From Hamiltosporidium magnivora (lineage: Eukaryota > Microsporidia > Dubosqiidae): a DNA stretch of 15,983 nucleotides. The position numbers were made by a program, and so were the translations under genes. Below the pieces are notes generated by a model that saw only the letters and a list, made by a program, of their open reading frames with translations, was not told the origin of the DNA and searched no databases. Below, one piece after another: positions 7,447 to 15,983 of the stretch. The DNA lies in contig PITI01000249.1 of the NCBI GenBank assembly GCA_004325065.1, positions 1 to 15,983 of the forward strand, given 5' to 3'. The first letter of the stretch is position 1. Every line of letters starts with the position of its first letter.

Positions 7447-8542
7447 TCAAGTATAAAGTTTCACGAAGCTATTCAAGCAAAATTGTTTTGTGCAATTATT
7501 ATTGAGATAAAAATATATTACACAGACGTATGATAAAAAGCTCAATCTTATAATTCATTTTTTATGCAACTGTAAATTCTTAGAAAAGAAATCACAAGCA
7601 AGATATGTAATTTTTTTTTGAGATTAGCCGTGAAACAATTTAAAAAACGCAAATTTATTATGTTATTCTTGATTAAAAACACAATTTAGAGGAAAAATCA
7701 CATTTTTATTTCAAATATTTTTTGAACCAATAGAATCCTTTTAATTGTTTTATGTTCAGTTCTACTCATTATTATTGGTTTTTTAAGATTTATGAACAAA
7801 TAGAAAGAGACATATCTTGATTGGAGCACTCTTATTGGTGTCTCGTATTCTTTTAACCAATTAAACATTTCGAAGACAGTTTTCGTCGTCGTCGGAACAT
7901 TACTAAATAAATAAATGATTGATTATCCTTTTATTGTTTATTTTTCTATTAATCGGTAAGATTTATCGAAGATTAAAGATTACTTCTTTTGATCTATGAA
8001 TATTATAAATAAATCATGTAAAACAGTTTATCTTTTCTATATAAATAGTTAAGTAATTAAAAACTTGTTGATAATTAGTTTTCCTTTGATATAAACTTTG
8101 GTATAAATTAGTTTCTTTTTGATTTAAGTTGTACTGGTAAAAATATATTTAATAAGATATAAATTTTCATTAACTTTGTAGTATTTTTTGAGATGAAAGC
8201 ATATTTTTTCAAATCCTAATCTTAGTATATTGATTATCTTACTTAGATATCATAAGTATTTTTTGTTTCAAATAAATTCTCATATTTTTTTGAAGTTTTA
8301 ATAATATTTTAGTAAGTATCCATAGTTCAAATAAAATTTCTCTTATTAGTTACATTCATCTTATGTAAATATATAATCAATATTTCTTCTTTATTTTCAA
8401 AAGAATTTAAATTTTATTCTTCTACAATTTTTAACCAACAAATTTGTTTTTTCATACAATAAAATCTATAAATATCAGTTTTATTATTCGTCTTTTAAAT
8501 ATTGAAATATTTATTTTATATTAGATCCATCAATACTAAATT
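7447..8542. other. AT-rich spacer upstream of TAD2
   Basis: No gene is supported. A short plus-strand open run near 7796-7864 encodes a few basic residues followed by a hydrophobic stretch, then a stop. This arrangement is reminiscent of the C-terminus of the acidic membrane protein but too short to interpret. No C-rich start-proximal motif precedes TAD2; only a TCC occurs, at 8526-8528. Confidence 0.4.
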
Positions 8543-9016
8543 ATGGAAGAAGATATTGATTTTTATATGGAAGAAGCGTTTAAAGAAGCACAGAAAGCAC
8601 TTTTGAAAAAAGAAGTTCCTATAGGGGCAGTAATAGTAAGTAAAAATAAAATAATAGCAAGAGGTCATAACTTAACAAACGAAATGAATAATCCATTATC
8701 ACATGCAGAAATAAATGCTTTAAGATGTTTAAACAATGATTTTGAGAATTTAACTTTTTATATAACTTGTGAACCGTGTATAATGTGTATGGATATACTT
8801 TACAAAACACAATCAAAATTCTATTATGGGTGTAATAATTATATATTTGGCGGTAATACTGTATTAGGAATGAACTTGTTTCGAAGTTTAAACGGACATT
8901 TATATGAAATGAGTAAATGTATTTCAATTTTGAAAGAGTTTTATAATTTTGAAAATGAAAATTCGCCGGAAGAAAAACGAAAAAAAAAGTTTAAAAAAGT
9001 TTTACAAATAAATTAA
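8543..9016 (+). CDS. TAD2: tRNA-specific adenosine deaminase catalytic subunit (Tad2/ADAT2)
   Basis: The 157-residue product is a cytidine/deoxycytidylate-deaminase-fold protein. EVPIGAVIV (24-32) is the conserved strand before the active site. The zinc and catalytic motif His54-Ala55-Glu56 lies in PLSHAEINAL, and Glu56 is the expected proton shuttle. The second zinc site is Pro78-Cys79-x-x-Cys82 in TCEPCIMC. FGGNTVLGMN (102-111) matches the segment typical of Tad2/TadA (FG...G). In eukaryotes Tad2 works with Tad3 to convert adenosine 34 of tRNA anticodons to inosine, allowing wobble decoding; Tad3 is not in this window. The Lys/Arg-rich tail (144-152) may contact tRNA. Yeast Tad2 is longer, so this is a compact version. 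It is tail to tail with the LRR gene. All zinc-binding and catalytic residues are present, so it should be active. Bacterial TadA shares the motifs, but the eukaryotic setting favours Tad2. Confidence 0.93.
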   Translation: MEEDIDFYMEEAFKEAQKALLKKEVPIGAVIVSKNKIIARGHNLTNEMNNPLSHAEINALRCLNNDFENLTFYITCEPCIMCMDILYKTQSKFYYGCNNYIFGGNTVLGMNLFRSLNGHLYEMSKCISILKEFYNFENENSPEEKRKKKFKKVLQIN

Positions 9017-9872
9017 TTATTCTTTATGAAAATATATTTTATTTAAATTAAGAAGGTATTGTCTAGATTGGATTTAATTAATATTTATTTATTTTTTGAA
9101 TATTTTTATACATTTGGTTCAAATTTGATTTTCTTTCGTAAATTCTAACTTTAAAATATTTTTTTATAAATAAATTGAATTAGAAGATCAAATATTTATA
9201 TTTTTAAATGACAACAGTATTCTCTTAACCTGAAATAAGTTATAATTCTAGAAAAAATAGATATTTAATTTAATTCTTTGAAGAGTAAACTATTAAATAT
9301 TTATAAAAGGCAACGAATGTTTGCGATTTTTTAATATTAAAATATAAACCCGCTGTAATTCGATCTATGTTTATAAAACTACTCTTGGAATAAGTCGAAT
9401 CAAATAAATTTTTTTAGTATTAAATTTTTTTTACTTCAAAAAGAACTAACAGAGCAATTCAAAACCTGCTGTAAATATTTATTTGAATTAAAAATAATTC
9501 GGATGCTATCAAACACATATTTTGGTATGTTTTTGTAAAAAAATATTAAATTTTCGTTTAAAAATTATTTCCTATAAAATGAATCTAATAGAAAATTTTA
9601 AACCCTATATTTATCAAGTTTTAGGGAACAATAATATTTATAATTTAGAAAAATACATGTTTTGATTGTATTGTATCATACTTAGTATATCTTAAAAAGA
9701 TTGAGAGTATTAGACAGTAAAAATCATTTTTTTATTTAATGATTAAAATATACTTGAAATAAAGTCCATAAAAGGAAATATAACAGATACGGTATTCTGA
9801 CACAATAAAATGATTTCAAAATTAAATTATAAAGAAATATCTGATACAAATTATAGATAAAATATAGACTTT
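9017..9872. other. AT-rich spacer between convergent TAD2 and LRR genes
   Basis: No open frame worth calling is present, and I see no clear tRNA or repeat. It separates two genes that converge (TAD2 plus, LRR minus), so it should contain both 3' ends. AATAAA-like strings are common but uninformative at this base composition. Confidence 0.45.
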
Positions 9873-12530
9873 TTAATGATAAATAACATATATTCTTAAG
9901 ATTTTAAATAAATCTAAAATTTTAAGAACTTCTTGGTGAAATAGTGTTTGACAAAATGTTATTTTTTTGAGAAATTTTAAATTGTAAATATTTTTTTTTG
10001 TTAAGCCAGAATGAAATACTTTACAAAATTTGAGTTTAAGTTTTAACAGCGAAATATTTGAGATAACAAAATGAAAAATTGTTTCATCAAAATAGGTACT
10101 TACTAGAACTAAAGATTCTAATTTCTTAAAACAGATAGTGCCATACTCTTTAAAGTATTTGGATAATATATTATTTTCTAATGTAATTTTAAGATGAGTA
10201 AGATTTAAAAGTTGATTCAGTACTAAAATATCAGAAATGTTCAGTTGGTTCCTTGAAATATCAAGTCTTTTTAATGAGAGAAATTGCTTTTTATTGTACA
10301 AAAATCCCATAGATCCATTTTTTAGATTACAATTTGAAATGTTGAGTTGTTCTAAATTCGAAAATAGCGGCAGTTTAGTTAAAGTATTTTTACTGAGTAT
10401 ATTTCGTGATAAATCAAGTGATTTTAACTGACATACGAAGAATAAATTATACTCTTGCCATAGGGATGTATCAGTAAGTGTTTCGTGAATTTTTATCGAT
10501 TCCAAACATCTGAACATCTTAAAATAATTGAAAAATACATCAGTAATATACTCTCCACTATAACTTAAATACTTCGTAGAATTATATAAGGATTCCTGGT
10601 TTAATATTTTCAATGCTTCTGTTCGATTCTTCAAATTTTTTAAAATTAAACTTTCAGATATTAAATTTGATGAAAAGAAATCTAAAATATTTCCAAAAGC
10701 ACAACCTGAAATATCAAGGAAATGATAACTTTTTTGCCATTGAATAATTCTAAAATCTGGTTTCAAAGATGTTAGATCTACATTTCTGATACTTAAATTT
10801 TTCAACAATTGACTTTTTAAGTAAGAATCGATTATTATAGATGGTAAGCTACATCCATTCATACTAAATGTGGTTAATTGAATTGAATTTGTTTCGAATT
10901 TTAAATCATTAGGGCTTCCTATAAATGTAGAAAACGAAAGATCCAATTCAATTAATTGCAACAAGAGTAAGTTGTTAAAAAAATTTGAAGTCAGAAAGAG
11001 ATCAATGAGTTTTAAAATTTTTAATCTAGAAAAGAAAATATACAGCATTTCTAGAAAACCGCTATGAATATTAAAACTACATTTGACTAGAATTAGTATT
11101 TCCAAACTATCAAATAATATTAAAGTTTTAATATCGTTTTCTGATAATACGATACGTTCAAATTCTATAAGTTTTATATCATTTTTATAGTTTTGCATTA
11201 TAATTGTAAATATATTAGGGTTTGTATACACAATCGTTCCAAGAGGCGAGTCGCTTGTTTGTAAAAAATTATATGCCATATCTGGATCTTTACATTCCGT
11301 ATAAAAAAAATTATTTGCTGATATTCTGATTCCTTCAATCTTATAGAAATTGAGAAACCATGATAAGAAATTTTGCTTTTCCATATTATCATGTTGATAT
11401 ATTATATTTAATGCCTCTGGTGTAGTACGAAGTATAGAACCATTTAGCTGTCCTGTATATAAAAGATTAAAAACTCTGATTCCTGTGTTTTTATAGAAAC
11501 ATAGTTCTGATCTTTCAAAGTCAAAAATCACTTCTATTGAATCGAATAAAACCCCCAAGAAAGGTATAAAAGCCTTTCTATAAATTATTGCATTCCGATG
11601 ATGAGAATCCGAATTTAATTGTTGATAAAATTCTGGTTCAAAACAAAATATAAATGGAAATAAAAATTTATATAGCGAATACAAAACCTCGGACTCAGAA
11701 TATACAGTTAGATCCGTAAGAAGTATAACAAACTCAAGGAATTGATCCCTATTCAGACTCATAAGCCCCGGGTGATAACCAAAGCGCAATGTGATCAGAA
11801 GAACTTTAAATACATTCATATTTATAATATTATCAGATAGATCTTTTAAAACTAAATTCACATCATCTGAATCATACTTTAAAAAATCATCTAGAAATTC
11901 ACTTCGAATTATATAATCAGTAGAATATTGAAAAATCAAACGTGCTGTTTTCAGGTTACTTTGTAGATTGTGTTTATTATGCTCCACTTCAACAGTCGAT
12001 TTTAATTCTAAAGGAGGTTCAGTAGTAAAATTTTGTGCTTCACCTTGTTTGTGATTTCCAAAATTGTCATTAAATAGAGGATTATTTGCTTCTGGTGGTT
12101 GACTTGACTCATTAACTTTAGCTTTCTTTTTGTTTTCATTATAGTTATCTGAAAATACACAGCAGCGTTTGTTTCTTTCATCTATTTGAACCATATTTTG
12201 ATGATAAGACGAACTGTCTACTTTATTTTGATCAACCATATTTATTACAGATTTATTAGATAAATTTCTTTCAAAGAATTCATCACTATACATATCTTTA
12301 TCAAAGTCAATAATAATATCTTCTTTAACTACTTCATTTGGAAATGAAATTGTTATACGAACACAATTGCTAAATTTATTAAAGCAAATTAAACCCAAAG
12401 CAAACAAAAATCTTCTTAATATCACTTTACAATCTAATAAACAGATTATAGGTTCTAATATTGTTTGTTCGCGTTTGTAAAATAAAAAACCGTATTTATA
12501 AGACATGTATGGATTTTTCTTCATATTCAT
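9873..12530 (-). CDS. Leucine-rich-repeat protein with N-terminal hydrophobic segment
   Basis: The product has 885 residues. The N-terminal part has an Arg-Arg then hydrophobic stretch (39-50, RRFLFALGLICF) followed by NKFSNC. Residues about 95-190 are polar and low complexity. About 195-400 looks helical. Irregular leucine-rich repeats fill about 465-880, with clear units LKSLDLSRN (702-710), LEQLNISNCNL (726-736), LKRLDISRNQL (753-763), LESLVL (804-809) and LKFLKKITF (851-859), plus earlier ones such as LIELDLSF (526-533). LRR proteins bind other proteins. Microsporidia encode expanded LRR families, often near chromosome ends, some thought to be secreted toward the host; the position here fits. 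The hydrophobic segment looks like a signal peptide stranded about 38 residues inside the frame, with no Met directly before it. Minus-strand ATG at 12530 is preceded by GAGGCCT. Exact function is unknown. Confidence 0.85.
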   Translation of the reverse strand: MNMKKNPYMSYKYGFLFYKREQTILEPIICLLDCKVILRRFLFALGLICFNKFSNCVRITISFPNEVVKEDIIIDFDKDMYSDEFFERNLSNKSVINMVDQNKVDSSSYHQNMVQIDERNKRCCVFSDNYNENKKKAKVNESSQPPEANNPLFNDNFGNHKQGEAQNFTTEPPLELKSTVEVEHNKHNLQSNLKTARLIFQYSTDYIIRSEFLDDFLKYDSDDVNLVLKDLSDNIINMNVFKVLLITLRFGYHPGLMSLNRDQFLEFVILLTDLTVYSESEVLYSLYKFLFPFIFCFEPEFYQQLNSDSHHRNAIIYRKAFIPFLGVLFDSIEVIFDFERSELCFYKNTGIRVFNLLYTGQLNGSILRTTPEALNIIYQHDNMEKQNFLSWFLNFYKIEGIRISANNFFYTECKDPDMAYNFLQTSDSPLGTIVYTNPNIFTIIMQNYKNDIKLIEFERIVLSENDIKTLILFDSLEILILVKCSFNIHSGFLEMLYIFFSRLKILKLIDLFLTSNFFNNLLLLQLIELDLSFSTFIGSPNDLKFETNSIQLTTFSMNGCSLPSIIIDSYLKSQLLKNLSIRNVDLTSLKPDFRIIQWQKSYHFLDISGCAFGNILDFFSSNLISESLILKNLKNRTEALKILNQESLYNSTKYLSYSGEYITDVFFNYFKMFRCLESIKIHETLTDTSLWQEYNLFFVCQLKSLDLSRNILSKNTLTKLPLFSNLEQLNISNCNLKNGSMGFLYNKKQFLSLKRLDISRNQLNISDILVLNQLLNLTHLKITLENNILSKYFKEYGTICFKKLESLVLVSTYFDETIFHFVISNISLLKLKLKFCKVFHSGLTKKNIYNLKFLKKITFCQTLFHQEVLKILDLFKILRIYVIYH

Positions 12531-13262
12531 AGGCCTCGTTTTTTTTTAATTTTAATTATATTTGAATATTGCTATAATTGATTAAAACAAATCAAATAAT
12601 TTATATTCATTTCTCTAAATTACATAAATTAATAATTTATCAGATACTTTCAAAAAATAGACAATTAGATTTTTCTAAGTATTAATATCTTTTGAACAGA
12701 TAAAAAACTCTTTATTTGTTTTAATTTAAATACTTAGTAGATTGCTACAAAATTATTTCTTTCACGAACTATTCTTGATTAAATAATTCAGTTTAGTAAA
12801 AGTAAAAAGTTCTATAATATGAATGATAAAGATTACACCAAAATTAATTGGAAATATGAGTTAGTTGTGTGCCAAAATATTTATTTCGAAATTATAGCTG
12901 TATATAAATAATTGTCGGATCAAAAGTGAATCAATAATAAATTAAAATTTTTCTTCAAATCTGCCGTCTGAGACTTTTCTACCTATAAATAATTGAATAT
13001 TTAATCTATAGCAAAATTGGAAAACTATACATTTTAAATAACTAGTATATATTGCGCCGATATTTACAACCATCAAAATAAATTCGAGCATTGTATTTGG
13101 TATTAATACGGTACTAAGAAAAATGTATACGACAATTCAAGCAAAAAAATTCATTTTTAAAACTTATCTAACATAAATATCTCCCAAAATATTAAATTAA
13201 TAATTAGGAGATGTCATATTCTAATCTATGTTAAAAGACGCATTTTTTTAATATCTGCATTA

Positions 13263-13301
13263 GAAAAGCCTTTATTCACCTTAGATAAAAAAAGGCTTTT
13301 C
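13263..13301. repeat. 11-bp perfect hairpin
   Basis: GAAAAGCCTTT (13263-13273) and AAAGGCTTTTC (13291-13301) are exact reverse complements with a 17-base loop. The arms include GCC/GGC, so they are less likely than pure A/T arms to arise by composition alone. No flanking gene explains it. It could be a folded RNA element, the ends of a lost element, or chance. Confidence 0.55.
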
Positions 13302-15469
13302 ATTAAATATTACACATTCTATACATTTATAAAAAACATTTAAGTTTTTTTTATATATCTAACGACTAATTTAATCAGACTTGTCAGTTTTAATGTGCAA
13401 TATTTTACAGATGCAATTTATCCGTTTATAAAGAAAGAATCAGATATCGCAGTAATATATTTACTCAGAGCCAGATTTCTCTCGACTATGACTTTTTATA
13501 TAAATATGATCCCAATAAACTTTTAAATTAACCAGTATATATCTTTAATATAATATATATGAGATATACATTCCACCTCGAAATAAGCATTACTCTAACT
13601 AAAATTAATATATTAAACAATCATAATTCAATTTAAATATTACAATATACTAGCATAACCGAAGCAAAAAAAAGTTCATACACTTAACTATTATTCATAA
13701 ATCTAAGTAATTTTAATTTAAATTTATATTGCGATGAAAACAAATATAAATTTAAAGAAATGATCTATTTATACAAGTTTTGCCAAATTTATTAGTCCGC
13801 AGGCCAATTGATTTCTAGAAAAAATCTCGAAAACCAAGAACTTATAGAAATTATACTTACATACGAAAAAGTATTTATTCAATGTTTGATAAGAATATTT
13901 TAAATGAAATGTTAAAAGTCTCATATCGATGTTCAAAACTGCAACAATGTATCCTAACATGATTTTTCTAAGAAAAATATTCCCATTATTTATTGAAATT
14001 TATAAAAGTCTTCCCAAGATAAAATTCAATACTCTTCATAAACCTGTAAAGAGATTTAATCTTTCAAAACTATCCATTTATCTGAAGAAAGTTTCTCACA
14101 AATAAAATATAACATAAAATATTTATAGGGCCAAATTAAAACCTAAGTATTTGAAGTCATTATAGATAATTTCTCTAAGTAATTTTATTTCGTAATTTAA
14201 CGAATGATTTCTAATAACTCTCAAATCGTTCAATCTCATAGTAATAAATAATTCTCGATAATCTATTTTAGTCTAAAATAATATAATATAGATTTCTGTT
14301 TTACAAAAAAGTGGAAAGCCAAATTTGCTTTCTTTGTATTACAAATTGCTAACAAATTTATCTATAATTGTACTTTTTCTAAATAATTTATTAATTCTTT
14401 GCATATTTGTAAGTGCAAGCTCTTACTCTACAAAAAATTCAAGGTGTCGAATAAATATTTCTACAGGCCACAGTTATTAGATTTATGTATTAAAAGATAA
14501 AAATAAATCATACTTTTAAGAATCCAAACTGAATATATTTGTATGTAAATAACCAAAAGAAATATGTTTGTGTCAAACTACATAAAAAAATAGATTTCTC
14601 TTCTTAAAACCCTCCTCAAATATTAATTTAATTAAACTGAAAATTTAAAAAGATTAAATTTTACCTTAAATAGCAATTTTTTTTTATCAAATAAACACAT
14701 ATACTTCTTAATACATCTACGTTACCCAACACACTGATTATCAAAGCCTATTCAAACAAAAGTATAAACAATATCTTAAACCTACTATATTTATATATCT
14801 ACTAAATTAATTATACAAACATATCTTTTTAGAAGAATACGGTTGGTTTTAATATCCTAATAAATAGTAATTTTGATGAAATATATAACCAAATATACAC
14901 ATCAAACAAATTTTATATCTCATAAAAAAAACACAGATATTTTAAACGTTAAAAAATATTTCTGAGATTTAAAAATCTTTAAGATTACAGAAACCAATCA
15001 AAAAGATTTGCTTTTATTAAATTATATTCAGAGTTTAAAAAATATGTGTACGAAATTTTTATATATTTCACGTCTTTAACCATTATAACTTAAAATACGA
15101 AGTCTCAGTAGAAATAAACTTTATTTTATCCAATGAAATACACACTTAACATACAAAAACAACCAAATATTTATACACAATTCACTCTTTAACACATGAA
15201 ATATATTTATATAAATTTAGAAAATAACTTTACAAAGATCAATAGTCCTTTAATTAATTTACAGATTGAAATGGTTTTCAGGGATACAAATCATTTTCTT
15301 CTACCTTTCTTTATACAACTATTCTTCATTTCTTCTAAATGTTACTCTTTACTTATGTTTATTTTCGGATTTTCTAGATTAGTTCTTCCCTCCTGAATTC
15401 AAAGACATTTATTTTTACCTTGTTTCAGACCATCTTTTTGGTCATTAAATTGCTAAAGAAGTTGTTTGA

Positions 15470-15575
15470 TTTTTAATGCTCCTCTAGCCTCTCAAAAACA
15501 CCCATTATCTTCTTTTCCCAGCCCCCTTCGACATTTAACACGACCCAAGCCCTATTTGTGAACCCCAGATAATAT
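15470..15575. other. C-rich subtelomeric island with minus-strand open stretch
   Basis: The plus strand carries runs CCC, CCC, CCCCC, CCC, CCC and CCCC within about 100 bases, in sharp contrast to the A/T-only flanks. The minus strand is therefore G-rich. On the minus strand codons from 15595 down to a stop at 15473-15475 are open (40 codons) and encode mixed, protein-like sequence including FTNRAWVVLNVEGGWEKK. There is no ATG near the 5' end of this frame, because a stop lies just upstream at 15596-15598. It may be a remnant of a coding sequence or an independent subtelomeric element. I recognise no family. Confidence 0.3.
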
Positions 15576-15750
15576 TTAAACTGTCTTCTTAAGTACTATC
15601 AGTAACAGTTATAATAAGTCTTAATTATATAATATTTATACTTTAATACACTTAGAATTATAAAGAAGATTAAATTTATTAAATAAAAGAGTAGAGATTA
15701 GATTTAATAATTATAAAGATATATGAATAGATTATATAATTGACACATAA

Positions 15751-15983
15751 GTATTTAGTATTTAGTATTTAGTATTTAGTATTTAGTATTTAGTATTTAG
15801 TATTTAGTATTTAGTATTTAGTATTTAGTATTTAGTATTTAGTATTTAGTATTTAGTATTTAGTATTTAGTATTTAGTATTTAGTATTTAGTATTTAGTA
15901 TTTAGTATTTAGTATTTAGTATTTAGTATTTAGTATTTAGTATTTAGTATTTAGTATTTAGTATTTAGTATTTAGTATTTAGT
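15751..15983 (+). repeat. Tandem GTATTTA heptamer array, probable telomere
   Basis: Thirty-three complete, perfect copies of the 7-base unit GTATTTA (permutation TTTAGTA) plus two bases fill the last 233 bases and run off the window with no mismatch. The strand that carries G but no C runs 5' to 3' toward the edge, the orientation expected of a chromosome terminus extended by telomerase. It follows an A/T-only stretch after a gene-poor subtelomere. The unit has a single G, unlike the GG- or GGG-containing repeats of most eukaryotes, including the TTAGG reported for Encephalitozoon. If the window end is not the molecule end, it is instead an internal microsatellite. Confidence 0.7.

Larger units (their letters stand above)
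12531..15750. other. Subtelomeric gene-poor region
   Basis: More than 3 kb holds no intact gene. Noted contents are an 11-bp hairpin (13263-13301), a short ATCTCC/GGAGAT stem (13179-13212) and the C-rich island (15470-15575) with a 40-codon minus-strand open stretch. Some broken minus-strand frames (for example about 13370-13600 and 13990-14480) read like protein with scattered stops. They could be gene remnants, but such runs are not beyond chance. The last 130 bases before the tandem array are almost pure A/T with little C. Confidence 0.45.

Noticed and set aside
8619..8927. Minus-strand 102-codon frame within TAD2
   Set aside because: It is fully contained in a gene with intact catalytic motifs, and its Tyr/Leu-rich composition is the expected complement of that sequence.
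10237..11392. Short open frames in other frames of the LRR gene (10237-10431 plus and 11198-11392 minus)
   Set aside because: They lie wholly within the LRR coding sequence and show no independent motif or promoter.
13769..14480. Minus-strand frames resembling decayed leucine-rich repeats
   Set aside because: Some stretches read like LxxL-containing protein with scattered stops, but Leu/Ile/Asn/Phe-rich translations are normal for this AT content and no LRR consensus could be aligned convincingly.
15196..15396. 66-codon plus-strand frame near the chromosome end
   Set aside because: It is hydrophobic, T-rich and without a start-proximal motif or recognisable domain. It probably reflects low stop density on a pyrimidine-rich strand.
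15751..15983. CRISPR array
   Set aside because: The repeat is a gapless 7-base tandem with no spacers, in a eukaryotic context.
1..15983. tRNA genes
   Set aside because: Candidate B-box-like strings (for example near 2800, 9117 and 9370) lack a matching A box, paired acceptor arm or cloverleaf, so none is supported by eye.

Overview
The window looks like the end of a microsporidian chromosome, or one from a similarly reduced and very AT-rich eukaryote. The reasons are: intron-free genes; eukaryotic housekeeping proteins shorter than their yeast relatives (a Noc4-type ribosome-assembly factor and a Tad2-type tRNA deaminase); a large leucine-rich-repeat protein next to the chromosome end; C-rich motifs just upstream of some start codons; and a 7-base tandem array that runs off the right edge like a telomere. 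Genes are sparse for a microsporidian, with several spacers of 0.9 to 3.2 kb, so this would be one of the larger, looser genomes. The species cannot be named from the sequence.

Layout. 1-395: a GC-rich island (about 46% GC over the first 240 bases, against a very AT-rich remainder) with stops in all frames. It looks like structural RNA or subtelomeric DNA but I could not identify it. 743-1534 (+): NOC4. 1520-1682: a complex inverted repeat that starts inside the last codons of NOC4. 1756-1965 (-): a 69-residue coiled-coil protein. 1966-3236: AT-rich spacer. 3237-5999 (+): a 920-residue acidic, Ser/Asn-rich, probably disordered protein with an N-terminal signal-like segment and a C-terminal membrane segment. 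6000-8542: spacer with small hairpins and a possible frameshifted membrane-protein gene at 7101-7446. 8543-9016 (+): TAD2. 9873-12530 (-): an 885-residue leucine-rich-repeat protein. 12531-15750: gene-poor subtelomeric spacer with one hairpin and a C-rich island near 15,470-15,575. 15751-15983: about 33 perfect copies of GTATTTA (equivalent to TTTAGTA), to the end of the window.

How it fits together. The left part holds housekeeping functions in RNA metabolism: NOC4 in small-subunit ribosome assembly and TAD2 in inosine formation at the tRNA wobble position. These are interleaved with lineage-specific products (the acidic membrane protein and the LRR protein) of the sort that microsporidia often keep near chromosome ends. 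No operon or replicated mobile element is visible. The best candidates for something new are the G-poor telomere-like repeat, the large acidic membrane protein with no recognisable family, and the GC-rich island at the left edge.
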